From assembly GCA_934436245.1 (NCBI GenBank), contig CAKSAM010000033.1:1-30566 (forward strand): a stretch of 30,566 bases of DNA. The letters are read 5' to 3'. Position numbers and translations under genes: made by a program. How positions within the stretch are numbered: the first letter of the stretch is position 1; every line of letters starts with the position of its first letter. Shown one piece after another: positions 15,794 through 24,658 of the stretch. Under the pieces are notes generated by a model. It saw nothing but the letters and a program-made list of their open reading frames with translations. It was not told the origin of the DNA and made no database searches. This DNA comes from an uncultured Acetatifactor sp. Lineage in GTDB: Bacteria > Bacillota > Clostridia > Lachnospirales > Lachnospiraceae.

Positions 15794-16564
15794 ATGTCTG
15801 TGGAAAATGAAAAAGAGATACAACAGCTGAAGAACCGGATCCGTGAACTGGCAGAGAAGTCTTACAGTCAAAATCAGTACACCTTCACAGGTTTTTTGGG
15901 ATTGGCGGAGCAGGATGCGCTGTGGCAGGTGGAGCGAGATGTCAGATTTGTCGGGATCACATTATACGGCGGCAGGGAAGAGGCAGAACGGAAGATCCTG
16001 CGCTTTGGAACCGAAGCGGATCTGGGATATGAACAGCCTTTTCCCATCTGCTGTATCCGGATCCGGCCGTTGTCAGCCAAATTTGCAGACAAGCTGTCCC
16101 ACAGGGACTATCTTGGGGCGCTGATGAATCTTGGAATTGAGAGGAGCACTATCGGCGATATCCTGCCGGGGGAGGGCGAAGCCTTTTTATTCTGTCTGGA
16201 TACGATTGCTGAATTCATCTGTGACAATCTGGAACAGATCCGTCATACCCATGTGAAGTGTGAGGTGGTGGATGCAGCGTCTGAAGTACCCCAGGAAGAG
16301 CCGTTGAAACAGGTGATCCAGGTGGCAAGCCCCCGTGTTGACGCTGTGATCTCCAAAGTATATAATAAATCCAGAAGTGACTGCCTGGAGCTGTTCCGGG
16401 TGGGAAAAGTATATGTGAATGGCAGGCTGTGCGAGAATAACTCCAAGTCCCTGGAAGTGGGGGATGTGGTGAATGCCAGAGGCTATGGGAAATTCCGCAT
16501 CAGTGGGGAGCCCCATGCCACGAGGAAGGGCAAACTTGCCATAGAGACGGAAATATATCCGTAG
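15794..16564 (+). CDS. ylmH: YlmH-like RNA-binding protein with S4 domain
   Basis: The 256-residue protein has the YlmH arrangement: an N-terminal domain with FTGFLGLAEQ, a middle RNA-binding-like region containing HRDYLGALMNLGIERSTIGDI, and a C-terminal S4 domain (about residues 175-240) with SRSDCLELFRVGKVYVNGRL. In Bacillus and relatives, YlmH has been linked to ribosome rescue and lies near cell-division genes, but here it sits away from the usual division cluster. GGAGG at 15777-15781 supports ATG 15794 at a spacing of 12. The in-frame ATG at 15782 touches the ribosome site and is unlikely. Confidence 0.88.
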   Translation: MSVENEKEIQQLKNRIRELAEKSYSQNQYTFTGFLGLAEQDALWQVERDVRFVGITLYGGREEAERKILRFGTEADLGYEQPFPICCIRIRPLSAKFADKLSHRDYLGALMNLGIERSTIGDILPGEGEAFLFCLDTIAEFICDNLEQIRHTHVKCEVVDAASEVPQEEPLKQVIQVASPRVDAVISKVYNKSRSDCLELFRVGKVYVNGRLCENNSKSLEVGDVVNARGYGKFRISGEPHATRKGKLAIETEIYP

Positions 16565-16634
16565 CAGTTCGTTCATGAGATGACAGTGTTACCTTGATTG
16601 CAAGGAAAACAGAAAAACCGAGGGAGGTTATACG

Positions 16635-17588
16635 GTGTATCATTATACTGCGATTCAATGGTTGTTTTTCTTTTATTTTTACTGCTTTTTCGGTTGGTGC
16701 TTTGAATCCACCTATGTATCCCTGAAAAGCAGAAAGCTGGTCAACCGTGGCTTCTGCCGGGGACCGTTCCTGCCGTTGTATGGCAGTGGCGCCATTATGA
16801 TGCTGGTGGTGTCCATGCCGTTCCAGGATAATCTGGTGCTGGTCTACATCGCCGGATGCATTGGGGCCACGGTGCTGGAGTATGTCACAGGCGTGACCAT
16901 GGAAGCGTTGTTCAAGGTAAGATATTGGGACTATTCCAAGAATAAGTTCAATTTCCAGGGACATATCTGCCTGGGTTCATCCTTAGCCTGGGGCGGTCTG
17001 ACGATCCTGATGACGGAAGTTATCCATAAGCCCATCGAACATTTTGTATTGTCCATCCCGGACAGCATTCTCACTCCGGTGACACTGGTACTGACGGCAC
17101 TGATCGGTGCAGATTTTGCGCTATCCTTCAAGGCTGCCCTGGATCTGCGGGATGTACTGGAGAAAATGGAGAAGGCCAAGGAAGATATGCTTCGTATCCA
17201 GAAGAGACTGGATGTAATCATTGCTGTGACTAGTCAGGATCTGGAGAATCGTAAGGAAGGCTTCAGCGATAGCCTGGCACAGAAGAAGGAAGACTTTACC
17301 GTGGGCATTACTACCAGAGTGGAGGACCTGAAGTCCGGCATCGAGGAGAAGCTGGAGAGCATCCGTACTTCTGCACAGAAGTCACCCAGCGAATATCTTG
17401 AAAGCGTGAAGAACGAGGTTGCCGAACTGCGGCAGAAGTACACCAGAAGCGTGGCAGACAGAGAGAATGTCAGTAGCTTAAGAGACTTCTTCCAGCGTGA
17501 CATGATCCGCTCCAACCCGACCATGAGCTCCGAGAAATTCAAGGAAGCATTGGAAGAATTGAAGGAACATTCCGACAAGAAAAACTAA
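16635..17588 (+). CDS. Putative ABC-transporter-permease-like (CmpB family) membrane protein with coiled-coil tail
   Basis: The protein has 317 residues. The N-terminal half (about 1-160) has four to five membrane segments and the conserved block FFGWCFESTYVSLKSRKLVNRGFCRGPFLPLYG, typical of the family named ABC_trans_CmpB (PF06541). No ATPase gene is adjacent, so a transport role is unproven. The C-terminal half (165-317) is hydrophilic, charged and helical with heptad-like spacing, predicting a long cytoplasmic coiled coil. It starts with GTG (16635) after GGGAGG. A strong terminator follows. Confidence 0.75.
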   Translation: MYHYTAIQWLFFFYFYCFFGWCFESTYVSLKSRKLVNRGFCRGPFLPLYGSGAIMMLVVSMPFQDNLVLVYIAGCIGATVLEYVTGVTMEALFKVRYWDYSKNKFNFQGHICLGSSLAWGGLTILMTEVIHKPIEHFVLSIPDSILTPVTLVLTALIGADFALSFKAALDLRDVLEKMEKAKEDMLRIQKRLDVIIAVTSQDLENRKEGFSDSLAQKKEDFTVGITTRVEDLKSGIEEKLESIRTSAQKSPSEYLESVKNEVAELRQKYTRSVADRENVSSLRDFFQRDMIRSNPTMSSEKFKEALEELKEHSDKKN

Positions 17589-17615
17589 CACAGAATACCT
17601 GACTGGGAAGTCCGG

Positions 17616-17656
17616 AGCCGATCACTTTCTCTACCGGGAAGTGACCGGCTTTTTTG
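17616..17656 (+). terminator. Rho-independent terminator after the CmpB-family gene
   Basis: AGCCGATCACTT (17616-17627) pairs with AAGTGACCGGCT (17639-17650), with one A-C mismatch, across a loop of 11 bases. A run of T follows. It separates this gene from the two-component system. Confidence 0.88.
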
Positions 17657-17684
17657 CTGTAAAAGACATTCTGCAACTGCCAGC

Positions 17685-17741
17685 CTTAAACAAATCTTAA
17701 AGGTTTTTCCTGTTTTTTATTAATCTGTAATCTGCTACAAT
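17685..17741 (+). promoter_or_regulatory. Candidate promoter and response-regulator box of the two-component operon
   Basis: Two direct repeats of CTTAAA (17685-17690 and 17696-17701) lie 11 bp apart, one helical turn, which is the spacing used by OmpR/PhoB-type regulators. A -10-like TACAAT is at 17736-17741, with only a weak -35. The position upstream of an OmpR-type regulator gene fits autoregulation. Confidence 0.45.
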
Positions 17742-17874
17742 AAATTCATCAACAGGACATCTGCGTGGCTGCCTGCATGCAATCACGCAATACGGATGCC
17801 AGTGAACGTAAGGAAGACCCTTGCGGAAAAGGTGCCGGAGGGCTGCAGCCACTGGTACGGAAATGAGGGAGAGT

Positions 17875-18567
17875 ATGTACAATATATTGATCTGTGATGA
17901 TGAGAAGGATATCGTAAATGCGTTAAAGATATACTTGAATGACAGCAATTACCATTTTTTAGAGGCTTTTGATGGTGAGGAAGCCGTGCATGTGGTAGAG
18001 ACGAAAGAGGTGCATCTGGTATTGATGGATATTATGATGCCGAAGCTGGACGGCATACAGGCGATGATCAGGATCAGGGAGAAAAGTAATGTTCCTGTGA
18101 TCCTGCTGACAGCCAAGGGTGAGGATTCCGACAAGGTGCTGGGACTTACGGTAGGAGCGGATGACTATATCACGAAGCCGTTTAATCCCATTGAGGTATC
18201 TGCCAGGGTGAAATCCCAGCTGCGGCGTTATATGCAGCTGGGTGGTGGAAGTGTACGGCCGGACGTGATCAGAGTCGGGGGGATTGAACTGGATGACAAG
18301 GAGAAAAGGGTGACGCTGGATGGCGAGACGGTAGCACTGACACCTACGGAATATGATATTTTAAAACTGTTGATGCAGAATCCGGGGCAGGTATTTTCTC
18401 CGAGAGAGATTTATTCGAGGATCTGGAATGATCTGCCGCTTGGCAGCGAGAATACAGTGGCAGTGCATATCCGGCATTTGCGGGAAAAGTTAGAGATCAA
18501 CCCTGCGGAACCCAGATATCTGAAGGTGGTCTGGGGACAGGGCTACAAGTGTGAGAAACAGGGATAA
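17875..18567 (+). CDS. OmpR/PhoB-family response regulator
   Basis: The 230-residue protein has a receiver domain with the acidic pair Asp8-Asp9, the phospho-acceptor Asp52 in LVLMDIMMPKLDG, Thr in LLTAKGED and Lys in ITKPFNP. A winged-helix DNA-binding domain follows (about 130-228) with LTPTEYDILKLLMQNPGQVFSPREI and NTVAVHIRHLREKLE. The start is uncertain between ATG 17863 and ATG 17875; I prefer 17875 because the receiver domain then begins normally (MYNILICDDEKD). The sensor kinase follows after 48 bases. The target genes are not evident from the neighbourhood. Confidence 0.93.
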   Translation: MYNILICDDEKDIVNALKIYLNDSNYHFLEAFDGEEAVHVVETKEVHLVLMDIMMPKLDGIQAMIRIREKSNVPVILLTAKGEDSDKVLGLTVGADDYITKPFNPIEVSARVKSQLRRYMQLGGGSVRPDVIRVGGIELDDKEKRVTLDGETVALTPTEYDILKLLMQNPGQVFSPREIYSRIWNDLPLGSENTVAVHIRHLREKLEINPAEPRYLKVVWGQGYKCEKQG

Positions 18568-18615
18568 GAGCAGGCAGGAGAGCGGAACTGCTCCGTAAGA
18601 TGAGGAGACAGGAAT

Positions 18616-21045
18616 ATGGATAACAGGGAAGAAAACAGCAGGAACACAGAACAGGACATAGTGGATGATCCGGTGGAAAAAACAGTGAGTACGACGGCAG
18701 AAACAGCGTCGTCAGAGAATAAAAGGGAACGGAGAAAAAGAGAAAAAGCCGAGAAAAAGAAGAATGCGCCGGCACAGGAAAACAGTCTGATGGGCAGTAC
18801 ACTGGCAAAGGTCGTAGCATTTGTACTGATGATCGGCACAGCAATTGTGGGGGTGCTGGGACTCTATGGTACCTGTATGCTTGCAGACAATGGAGCTTAT
18901 TCCTCCGGCAGAATGATGTTTATTCATGATACGCTGCTGTATCAGCAGGTCAATCAGAATCTGTATCAGATACGCGACTGGTATGAGAATGAGAGCTGGC
19001 AGACCATGGAAGCCTATTGCAGACAGCGGAACATCTGGGTGAAGGTGGAGAGCTACGACCTGGATACGGATGAATTCCTGGGAGAATGGAAGAACGAGGA
19101 TTATGTAGACAAGACAAATGATCTGACCTACCGGCTGGAGTCCCAGGTGCAGCATAGTAATGATAACACCTATAGTAACACGGAAGATGCATCTGCCTCT
19201 GATGGCTATGAAAGTTATGGAAGCTCTGAAAGCTCTGACATCATGGAACTTGCGCCATCTGTCGATACTGGGTCTGATGTGGAAAGCATAACGTCAGCAG
19301 AGCAGGAAGCCCTTTCCTCCGGTAATCTGGAGAAATATCTGGATCTGGGGGACAGCGTATCCTTAGGTGGAGAGACTTATGTGCCGGTTGAACGGGCGGA
19401 ACAATATGCAAAATGGATGATCAAGGATGCCCTAAGTGAGACAGAATGGCTGCAGGAAGAGGCTGCAGAGGAAGTATTAGCAGAGCGTAACAAGCGTATT
19501 GTGGTTACCCTGACAGTGAATCCAAGCCTGCCGAAGGAAGATGAATACGCCCTGATCTATCATCAGGCAGAGCAGCTTTATGATAACCGGAATGTGATCC
19601 CCGTAGTATGCTGTGTGGGAACGGTACTGGCATTATTATGCTTTATCTTCCTGTTGTGCAGTGCCGGACATAAGAATGGCAGGGAGGGGATTACTCCCAG
19701 TGCAATCCATGAGATCCACCTGGATGTGTATACAGTGATCGTTGCTATAGGAGCTTTTATCGGTCTGTACCTGGCTGTGGAATGGATCGGCTTGAGTCAG
19801 TCAAATATGATCGCACTGGTCGTCCTGGTGGTACTGTTTGCGGCAGAGGTGATATGGTGCACCCTGTACTTCATGGAACTGGCTATCCGCCTGAAAATGG
19901 GAAAATGGTGGCAGAATACGATCCTGTACAGAGTGTTGCGGTTCTTCGGAAGATGCTGCAAGGGAGTTTTCCGCAGTATTGTGAAATTGATCTGTGGGAT
20001 TCCTATGGTATGGCGGACAGTACTTCTGTGTCTTGCAGTCTGCGTGGCAGAGTTTTTCGGTTTAATGCTGTTTTATCATGATACAGGTGTATTACTCTTT
20101 TTATGGATCATAGAGAAATTTATTCTGTGCGGTGCAATTACTTTTGTAGCATTGATGTGTAAAGAGCTGCAGGAGGGCAGTGAAGCATTGGCGGACGGAG
20201 ATCTGAATTATAAACTGGATACCTCTCATATGGTATTGTCCTTCAAGGAGCACGGAGAGAATCTGAACCGCATCGGCGATGGCATTTCTGCAGCCGTGGA
20301 ACAGAGGATGAAGAGCGAACATTTAAAGACGGAGCTGATCACCAATGTGTCCCATGACATCAAGACGCCGTTAACATCCATTATCAATTATGCAGATCTC
20401 ATCGGAAAAGAAGTCGGGGAAGATGCGGCTGCTACAGAGAAGAGCGAGGGTACGGAGCCGGATCCTGAAAAGGGACAGCGGCTATCGGAGTACGCAGAAG
20501 TATTGCTGCGCCAGTCCAGGAAGCTGAAAAAGCTGCTGGATGACCTGTTGGAGGCATCCAAAGCTACTACCGGCAATCTGGAGGTCCACCCGGAGGTCTG
20601 CGATGTGGCGGTATTGCTGTCACAGGCGGTGGGCGAATATGAGCAGCGGTTTTCTGACAAGAAACTGGAGACCATCGTAAAACAGCCGGAAGAAGAAACG
20701 GTGAAGGTCATGGCGGACGGCAGACACCTGTGGAGAGTGTTCGATAATCTGTTGAACAATATTTACAAATATGCCCAGACAGGCAGCCGTGTCTATCTGA
20801 ATGTGGAGCATGACGGGCAGAATGTGAACATCATTTTCCGGAATATGTCGGCCTACCCACTGGAGATGTCTCCGGAGGAGCTGGAAGAGCGGTTCACCAG
20901 AGGGGACAGATCCCGCCACATGGAGGGCAACGGACTGGGACTGTCCATTGCCAAGAGCCTGACGGAGCTGCAGAAGGGCGATATGGAGATCGTCACGGAC
21001 GGTGACCTGTTCAAGGTGGTGATCACACTGCCGGAGACAAAGTAA
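18616..21045 (+). CDS. Sensor histidine kinase with large extracytoplasmic domain
   Basis: The protein has 809 residues. An unusually basic cytoplasmic N-terminus (about 1-60, KRERRKREKAEKKK) precedes the first membrane segment (about 63-90). An outside domain of about 235 residues follows, with a Ser/Glu/Asp-rich stretch near 185-235. Four to five further membrane segments lie between about 326 and 515. The kinase core then has the HisKA motif VSHDIKTPLTSI with His580, the N box DNLLNNIYKYA, and GNGLGLSIAKSL. It phosphorylates the regulator encoded upstream. The extra membrane segments are more than the usual two, hinting at a transport-linked or membrane signal. The ligand is unknown. Confidence 0.92.
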   Translation: MDNREENSRNTEQDIVDDPVEKTVSTTAETASSENKRERRKREKAEKKKNAPAQENSLMGSTLAKVVAFVLMIGTAIVGVLGLYGTCMLADNGAYSSGRMMFIHDTLLYQQVNQNLYQIRDWYENESWQTMEAYCRQRNIWVKVESYDLDTDEFLGEWKNEDYVDKTNDLTYRLESQVQHSNDNTYSNTEDASASDGYESYGSSESSDIMELAPSVDTGSDVESITSAEQEALSSGNLEKYLDLGDSVSLGGETYVPVERAEQYAKWMIKDALSETEWLQEEAAEEVLAERNKRIVVTLTVNPSLPKEDEYALIYHQAEQLYDNRNVIPVVCCVGTVLALLCFIFLLCSAGHKNGREGITPSAIHEIHLDVYTVIVAIGAFIGLYLAVEWIGLSQSNMIALVVLVVLFAAEVIWCTLYFMELAIRLKMGKWWQNTILYRVLRFFGRCCKGVFRSIVKLICGIPMVWRTVLLCLAVCVAEFFGLMLFYHDTGVLLFLWIIEKFILCGAITFVALMCKELQEGSEALADGDLNYKLDTSHMVLSFKEHGENLNRIGDGISAAVEQRMKSEHLKTELITNVSHDIKTPLTSIINYADLIGKEVGEDAAATEKSEGTEPDPEKGQRLSEYAEVLLRQSRKLKKLLDDLLEASKATTGNLEVHPEVCDVAVLLSQAVGEYEQRFSDKKLETIVKQPEEETVKVMADGRHLWRVFDNLLNNIYKYAQTGSRVYLNVEHDGQNVNIIFRNMSAYPLEMSPEELEERFTRGDRSRHMEGNGLGLSIAKSLTELQKGDMEIVTDGDLFKVVITLPETK

Positions 21046-21125
21046 AATTGGAGAGAAAGAATGAAATATCAAAGGAACAATAAAGAAAACTGCCGGATAT
21101 GAGCAGTATAAAATCCATTATTAAG

Positions 21126-22019
21126 TTAAGAAAACTTGGGCAAATAGGGGGTTACATCAAAGTCCTTTACAAAATTTACAAATTTGGTCAGCTGGTCAGG
21201 CACAAAGATTCCTTTCTTCCATATAATTCCAAATTTGCTGGTAATCTCCGGGGTAACAGGAATTTCTACAAAATCTCTAGGATTGGCAGCAAGAGAGGAA
21301 TATAGAAAAGCACCACATTTACCACCTCGGACAAAATTGAGGACAGTGACTAACTGGCTGCAATACATATGGACATTTGGTGTAATTCCCGCAGAACGTA
21401 GTCGTGTGATTACAGTCTGTGTCTGGACAGAATCTGTATTAAATAAAATAATGGGTTCATCTTCTAACATTTCCATAGTGATTTCTTTTTCACCGGCATA
21501 CCGATGGGTTTTGGAGACACAATAGACATAACGGTCTTCCATCATGATGTGACTATTGTACTTATCCAGATTGTAAAAATCCATATTTGCCATTGCTACA
21601 TCTAATTGCTCGTTATCTACCAGAGTGCGGGCGCGGATAGAACCATATTCCAGAAGCTGGATCGGAATATTGTACTGTTCCTGAAACTGATCCGTAACCC
21701 TGGGAAAAAATACGGTACTGATCATAGGAGGAATTCCGATCCGCAGCGGATGGCGGTTTTCTTCAATATTTGAAAAATCTGAGTAGAGTTCCTGTGTCTG
21801 TCTTAAGATATATTCTGCTTTCTGATAAAAGGCCTCTCCGTCTTTGGTGAGAGAAATTCTGTTTTTTCCATGATTAAAAAGCTTTAAATGAAATTCCTTT
21901 TCGAGATCACGAATCGAGGTGGATATTGTGGGCTGTGAGACGTAGAGGGCATCCGCAGCTCTTGTAATACTGTGATAACGGCATACCATACAAAAATACT
22001 CCAGTTGCGTCAGAGTCAT
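21126..22019 (-). CDS. LysR-family transcriptional regulator of the tartrate locus
   Basis: The 297-residue protein has an N-terminal winged helix-turn-helix, MTLTQLEYFCMVCRYHSITRAADALYVSQPTISTSIRDLE (residues 1-40), typical of LysR proteins. A periplasmic-binding-like effector domain follows (about 90-295). It is transcribed away from the SLC13-type carrier at 22199, with a 179-base shared control region. By position it should sense tartrate or a related dicarboxylate, as TtdR does in E. coli; this is inference. Its end faces the histidine kinase gene and no clear terminator was seen in the 80-base gap. Confidence 0.9.
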   Translation of the reverse strand: MTLTQLEYFCMVCRYHSITRAADALYVSQPTISTSIRDLEKEFHLKLFNHGKNRISLTKDGEAFYQKAEYILRQTQELYSDFSNIEENRHPLRIGIPPMISTVFFPRVTDQFQEQYNIPIQLLEYGSIRARTLVDNEQLDVAMANMDFYNLDKYNSHIMMEDRYVYCVSKTHRYAGEKEITMEMLEDEPIILFNTDSVQTQTVITRLRSAGITPNVHMYCSQLVTVLNFVRGGKCGAFLYSSLAANPRDFVEIPVTPEITSKFGIIWKKGIFVPDQLTKFVNFVKDFDVTPYLPKFS

Positions 22020-22059
22020 AATAGAAAACCTCCGTTCTTTGGAAATAACTTCACGAATT

Positions 22060-22112
22060 CAGTATAGTTTAAAACTATGCTGACGTCAAGTATATGAAAT
22101 GTACATTATACT
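22060..22112. promoter_or_regulatory. Divergent LysR operator and promoter region
   Basis: ATAGTTT (22064-22070) and AAACTAT (22072-22078) form a perfect palindrome around one A. It extends to 11-base arms (22060-22082) with one mismatch and contains the LysR consensus T-N11-A. On the minus strand, TTGACG (22089-22084) and TATACT (22066-22061), spaced 17 bp, form the LysR promoter, which overlaps the palindrome. AGTATA (22089-22094) and TATACT (22107-22112) form a second inverted pair; the latter could be the -10 of the carrier gene, which lacks a good -35. This fits autorepression plus activator-dependent expression. Confidence 0.65.
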
Positions 22113-22198
22113 AAAAAAGAGATATATTGTAGATACAAAGAAAACAGACACGGCCATGTCACTTTTTTACCAAAAGAAGAGAGATTGGGAGGTATTCT

Positions 22199-23470
22199 AT
22201 GAGTCCTGCAACCATTACACTAATTTTTCTGGCATTTGCCATTCTCTTGTTTGTCACAGAGAAGATTCCTTTGGGATTGACATCCATGGTCGTCTGCATC
22301 GGGCTTGTGGTTACCGGAGTCCTGAACGTAGGTGATGCTTTTAGTGGATTTATCAACAGTAACGTGATTCTGTTTGTTGCTATGTTCATCGTGGGCGGCG
22401 CACTGTTTGAGACCGGCATGGCCAATGAGATCGGCAGTCTGGTAACAAAGTTTGCAAAAACAGAGCGAGGTCTGATCGTGGCCATCATGGTGATTGTGGG
22501 AGGCATGAGTGGATTTCTCTCCAACACCGGTACGGCAGCGGTTTTGATCCCGGTGGTCATCGGAATTGCAGCAAAATCGGGCTATAAGAGATCCAGGCTT
22601 CTAATGCCGTTGGTATTTGCCGCAGCAATGGGAGGAAATCTTTCCCTGATTGGAGCTCCCGGCAATATGATCGCACAATCTGCACTGGAACCGTTGGGAT
22701 TGAAATTCGGATTCTTCGAGTATGCAATCGTAGGTCTTCCTATCCTGATTGCAGGCATTCTCTTTTATGCAACCATCGGATTTAACATTTTGCCACATCA
22801 CGATACCGTGGATACTGAAGATTCCATCTTTGATGAAACAAAGGATTTCAGCAAGGTTCCAAAGTGGAAAAAGGTATTGTCCCTGGTGATCCTGATCGTT
22901 ACACTGATCGGCATGATCTTTGAGGAAGAGATTGGCGTAAAACTTTGTATCACAGGTTGTGTAGGCGCAATTCTGCTGATCCTTACCGGAGTTATTTCTG
23001 AAAAGGATGCTCTGAAATCCATTGATCTGAAGACCATTTTCCTGTTCGGAGGTACCTTATCTCTGGCAAAGGCACTGGAAGTTACCGGTGCAGGAGAAAT
23101 GATCGCAGACAAGGTGATTGGAGCATTAGGAGCAAATCCATCCCCGGTACTGTTTACTTTCGTGGTATTTATTCTGTGCTGTATCATGACGAACTTCATG
23201 TCAAATACTGCAACCACAGCACTCATGGCACCAATCTGTGTCTCCATTGCACAGGGGATGGGAGCAGATCCCAGAGCGGTTCTGATGGCATGTGTCATCG
23301 GAGGGTCTTGTGCCTATGCAACACCCATTGGTATGCCTGCTAATACAATGGTGGTAGGTGCCGGCAATTATAAATTCATTGATTATGTAAAAGCCGGAAT
23401 GCCGCTGATCGCTATTGCTACCGTAGTCAGCATGATCATACTGCCGATTGCCTTTCCATTTTACCCGTAA
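22199..23470 (+). CDS. SLC13/DASS-type dicarboxylate carrier (paralogue 1)
   Basis: The 423-residue protein has about 11 membrane segments and the internal duplication of the ion transporter superfamily. Two conserved SNT signatures are visible: LSNTGTAAVLIPV near residue 107 and MSNTATTALMAPI near residue 337. In the DASS family such motifs form the sodium and carboxylate sites. It is divergent from the LysR gene and upstream of ttdAB, so it probably imports L-tartrate or exchanges it for succinate, as TtdT does in E. coli. It is shorter than TtdT. The start ATG lies after TTGGGAGG. An ion-coupled transporter of other anions remains possible. Confidence 0.8.
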   Translation: MSPATITLIFLAFAILLFVTEKIPLGLTSMVVCIGLVVTGVLNVGDAFSGFINSNVILFVAMFIVGGALFETGMANEIGSLVTKFAKTERGLIVAIMVIVGGMSGFLSNTGTAAVLIPVVIGIAAKSGYKRSRLLMPLVFAAAMGGNLSLIGAPGNMIAQSALEPLGLKFGFFEYAIVGLPILIAGILFYATIGFNILPHHDTVDTEDSIFDETKDFSKVPKWKKVLSLVILIVTLIGMIFEEEIGVKLCITGCVGAILLILTGVISEKDALKSIDLKTIFLFGGTLSLAKALEVTGAGEMIADKVIGALGANPSPVLFTFVVFILCCIMTNFMSNTATTALMAPICVSIAQGMGADPRAVLMACVIGGSCAYATPIGMPANTMVVGAGNYKFIDYVKAGMPLIAIATVVSMIILPIAFPFYP

Positions 23471-23474
23471 TAAT

Positions 23475-23672
23475 AAGATGTCGGGGTCAAAAGCCCCCGA
23501 CTTTGATGCCTACGGATTGTTCCGTGCTACGCACTCCTACAATCCTACCCAATATTCGCATATCGTGGGATTATCATCCCACTTTTATGCTCATATCAGG
23601 GCGGGTCCCAAGGTCTTTCACCCACTTATGAGCAAGCTCATGTGGGCTTAGACCTTTTGACCCTGGCATCAT
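23475..23672. mobile_element. Non-coding MITE-like element with terminal inverted repeats inside the ttd operon
   Basis: The left end AAGATGTCGGGGTCAAAAG (23475-23493) and the right end CTTTTGACCCTGGCATCAT (23654-23672) are inverted copies matching at 16 of 19 bases. ATAA directly flanks both GATG and CATC (23473-23476 and 23671-23674), a possible 4-bp target duplication. Inside are nested hairpins: GGATTGT / ACAATCC with GTGC / GCAC within it, GTGGGAT / ATCCCAC, and a complex stem AAGGTCT / AGACCTT enclosing CCCAC / GTGGG and ATGAGC / GCTCAT. No protein is plausible. It lies between the carrier stop and the ttdA start. Confidence 0.6.
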
Positions 23673-23725
23673 AATATGCTAAATATTTTATATTTAAATA
23701 AATGATAAGTTGGAGGAAAAAAAAT

Positions 23726-24637
23726 ATGTCAAATGAAGCACAGGTAAAGAAACTGACAGATATTATGGCGCAGTTCGTAGGATTCACTGCGAAGAAGCTG
23801 CCGGATGATGTCATTGCAAAATTGCAGGAACTGAGAGACAAAGAGGATACTCCTATGACCAAGGTTATCTACGATACCATGTTCCGCAACCAGGAACTGG
23901 CTCTGAAGCTGAACCGCCCTTCCTGTCAGGATACTGGCGTATTACAGTTCTGGGTAAAATGCGGTACAAAGTTCCCTCTCATCGATAATCTGGAGACATT
24001 GTTGAAGGATGCCGTGGTACAGGCTACTTTTGCCACTCCTTTACGTCACAATTCCGTAGAAACCTTCGATGAGTATAATACCGGTAAAAATGTAGGAAAA
24101 GGAACCCCTACCGTATGGTGGGATATCGTTCCCAACTCCGATCAGTGTGAAATCTACACCTATATGGCCGGTGGCGGATGCACACTTCCCGGTAATGCCA
24201 CGGTTCTGATGCCTGGTGAAGGTTATGAAGGCGTGACCAAATTCGTATTGGATCGTATGACTACTTATGGATTAAATGCCTGCCCTCCCCTGCTGGTAGG
24301 TGTCGGCGTAGGTACTTCCGTAGAGACCGCAGCGCTGAATTCCAAGAAAGCACTGATGAGACCTGTCGGTTCCCATAATGATAATGCCAACGCAGCCAAG
24401 ATGGAGAAGCTGTTGGAAGATGGCATCAATGCCATCGGTCTCGGACCTCAGGGTATGGGTGGTCACTATTCTGTCATGGGCGTCAACATTGAGAATACCG
24501 CACGTCATCCGTCCGCTATCGGTGTCGCTGTAAACGTTGGCTGCTGGAGCCACAGAAGAGGTCATATCGTATTTGATAAAGACCTGAACTTTACCGTAGA
24601 TACCCACACAGGATTCGAATACAAGGAAGAGAACTAA
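23726..24637 (+). CDS. ttdA: L(+)-tartrate dehydratase alpha subunit (class I fumarase-type)
   Basis: The 303-residue protein carries one half of an iron-sulfur hydro-lyase that converts L-tartrate to oxaloacetate. Motifs recalled from E. coli TtdA are present in order: NRPSCQDTG (Cys67), PLRHNSVE, YMAGGGCTLPG (Cys152), NACPPLLVGVGVGTSVE (third Cys), MRPVGSHN and GCWSHRRG. The cysteines should hold the 4Fe-4S cluster. ATG 23726 has TTGGAGG at proper spacing; an in-frame ATG at 23702 lacks one. The gene is 21 bases from ttdB. Class I fumarase with a two-subunit layout is the main alternative, but the motif wording is closer to TtdA. Confidence 0.85.
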   Translation: MSNEAQVKKLTDIMAQFVGFTAKKLPDDVIAKLQELRDKEDTPMTKVIYDTMFRNQELALKLNRPSCQDTGVLQFWVKCGTKFPLIDNLETLLKDAVVQATFATPLRHNSVETFDEYNTGKNVGKGTPTVWWDIVPNSDQCEIYTYMAGGGCTLPGNATVLMPGEGYEGVTKFVLDRMTTYGLNACPPLLVGVGVGTSVETAALNSKKALMRPVGSHNDNANAAKMEKLLEDGINAIGLGPQGMGGHYSVMGVNIENTARHPSAIGVAVNVGCWSHRRGHIVFDKDLNFTVDTHTGFEYKEEN

Positions 24638-24658
24638 TTCAGAAGGGAGAGAACAACA

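Noticed and set aside
21099..21305. Small plus-strand gene after the histidine kinase
   Set aside because: It lies antisense to the 3' end of the LysR gene and has no supporting ribosome site or family.
23448..23651. Small open frame across the MITE-like element
   Set aside because: It overlaps the carrier gene end and reads through inverted repeats; no start signal and no family resemblance.
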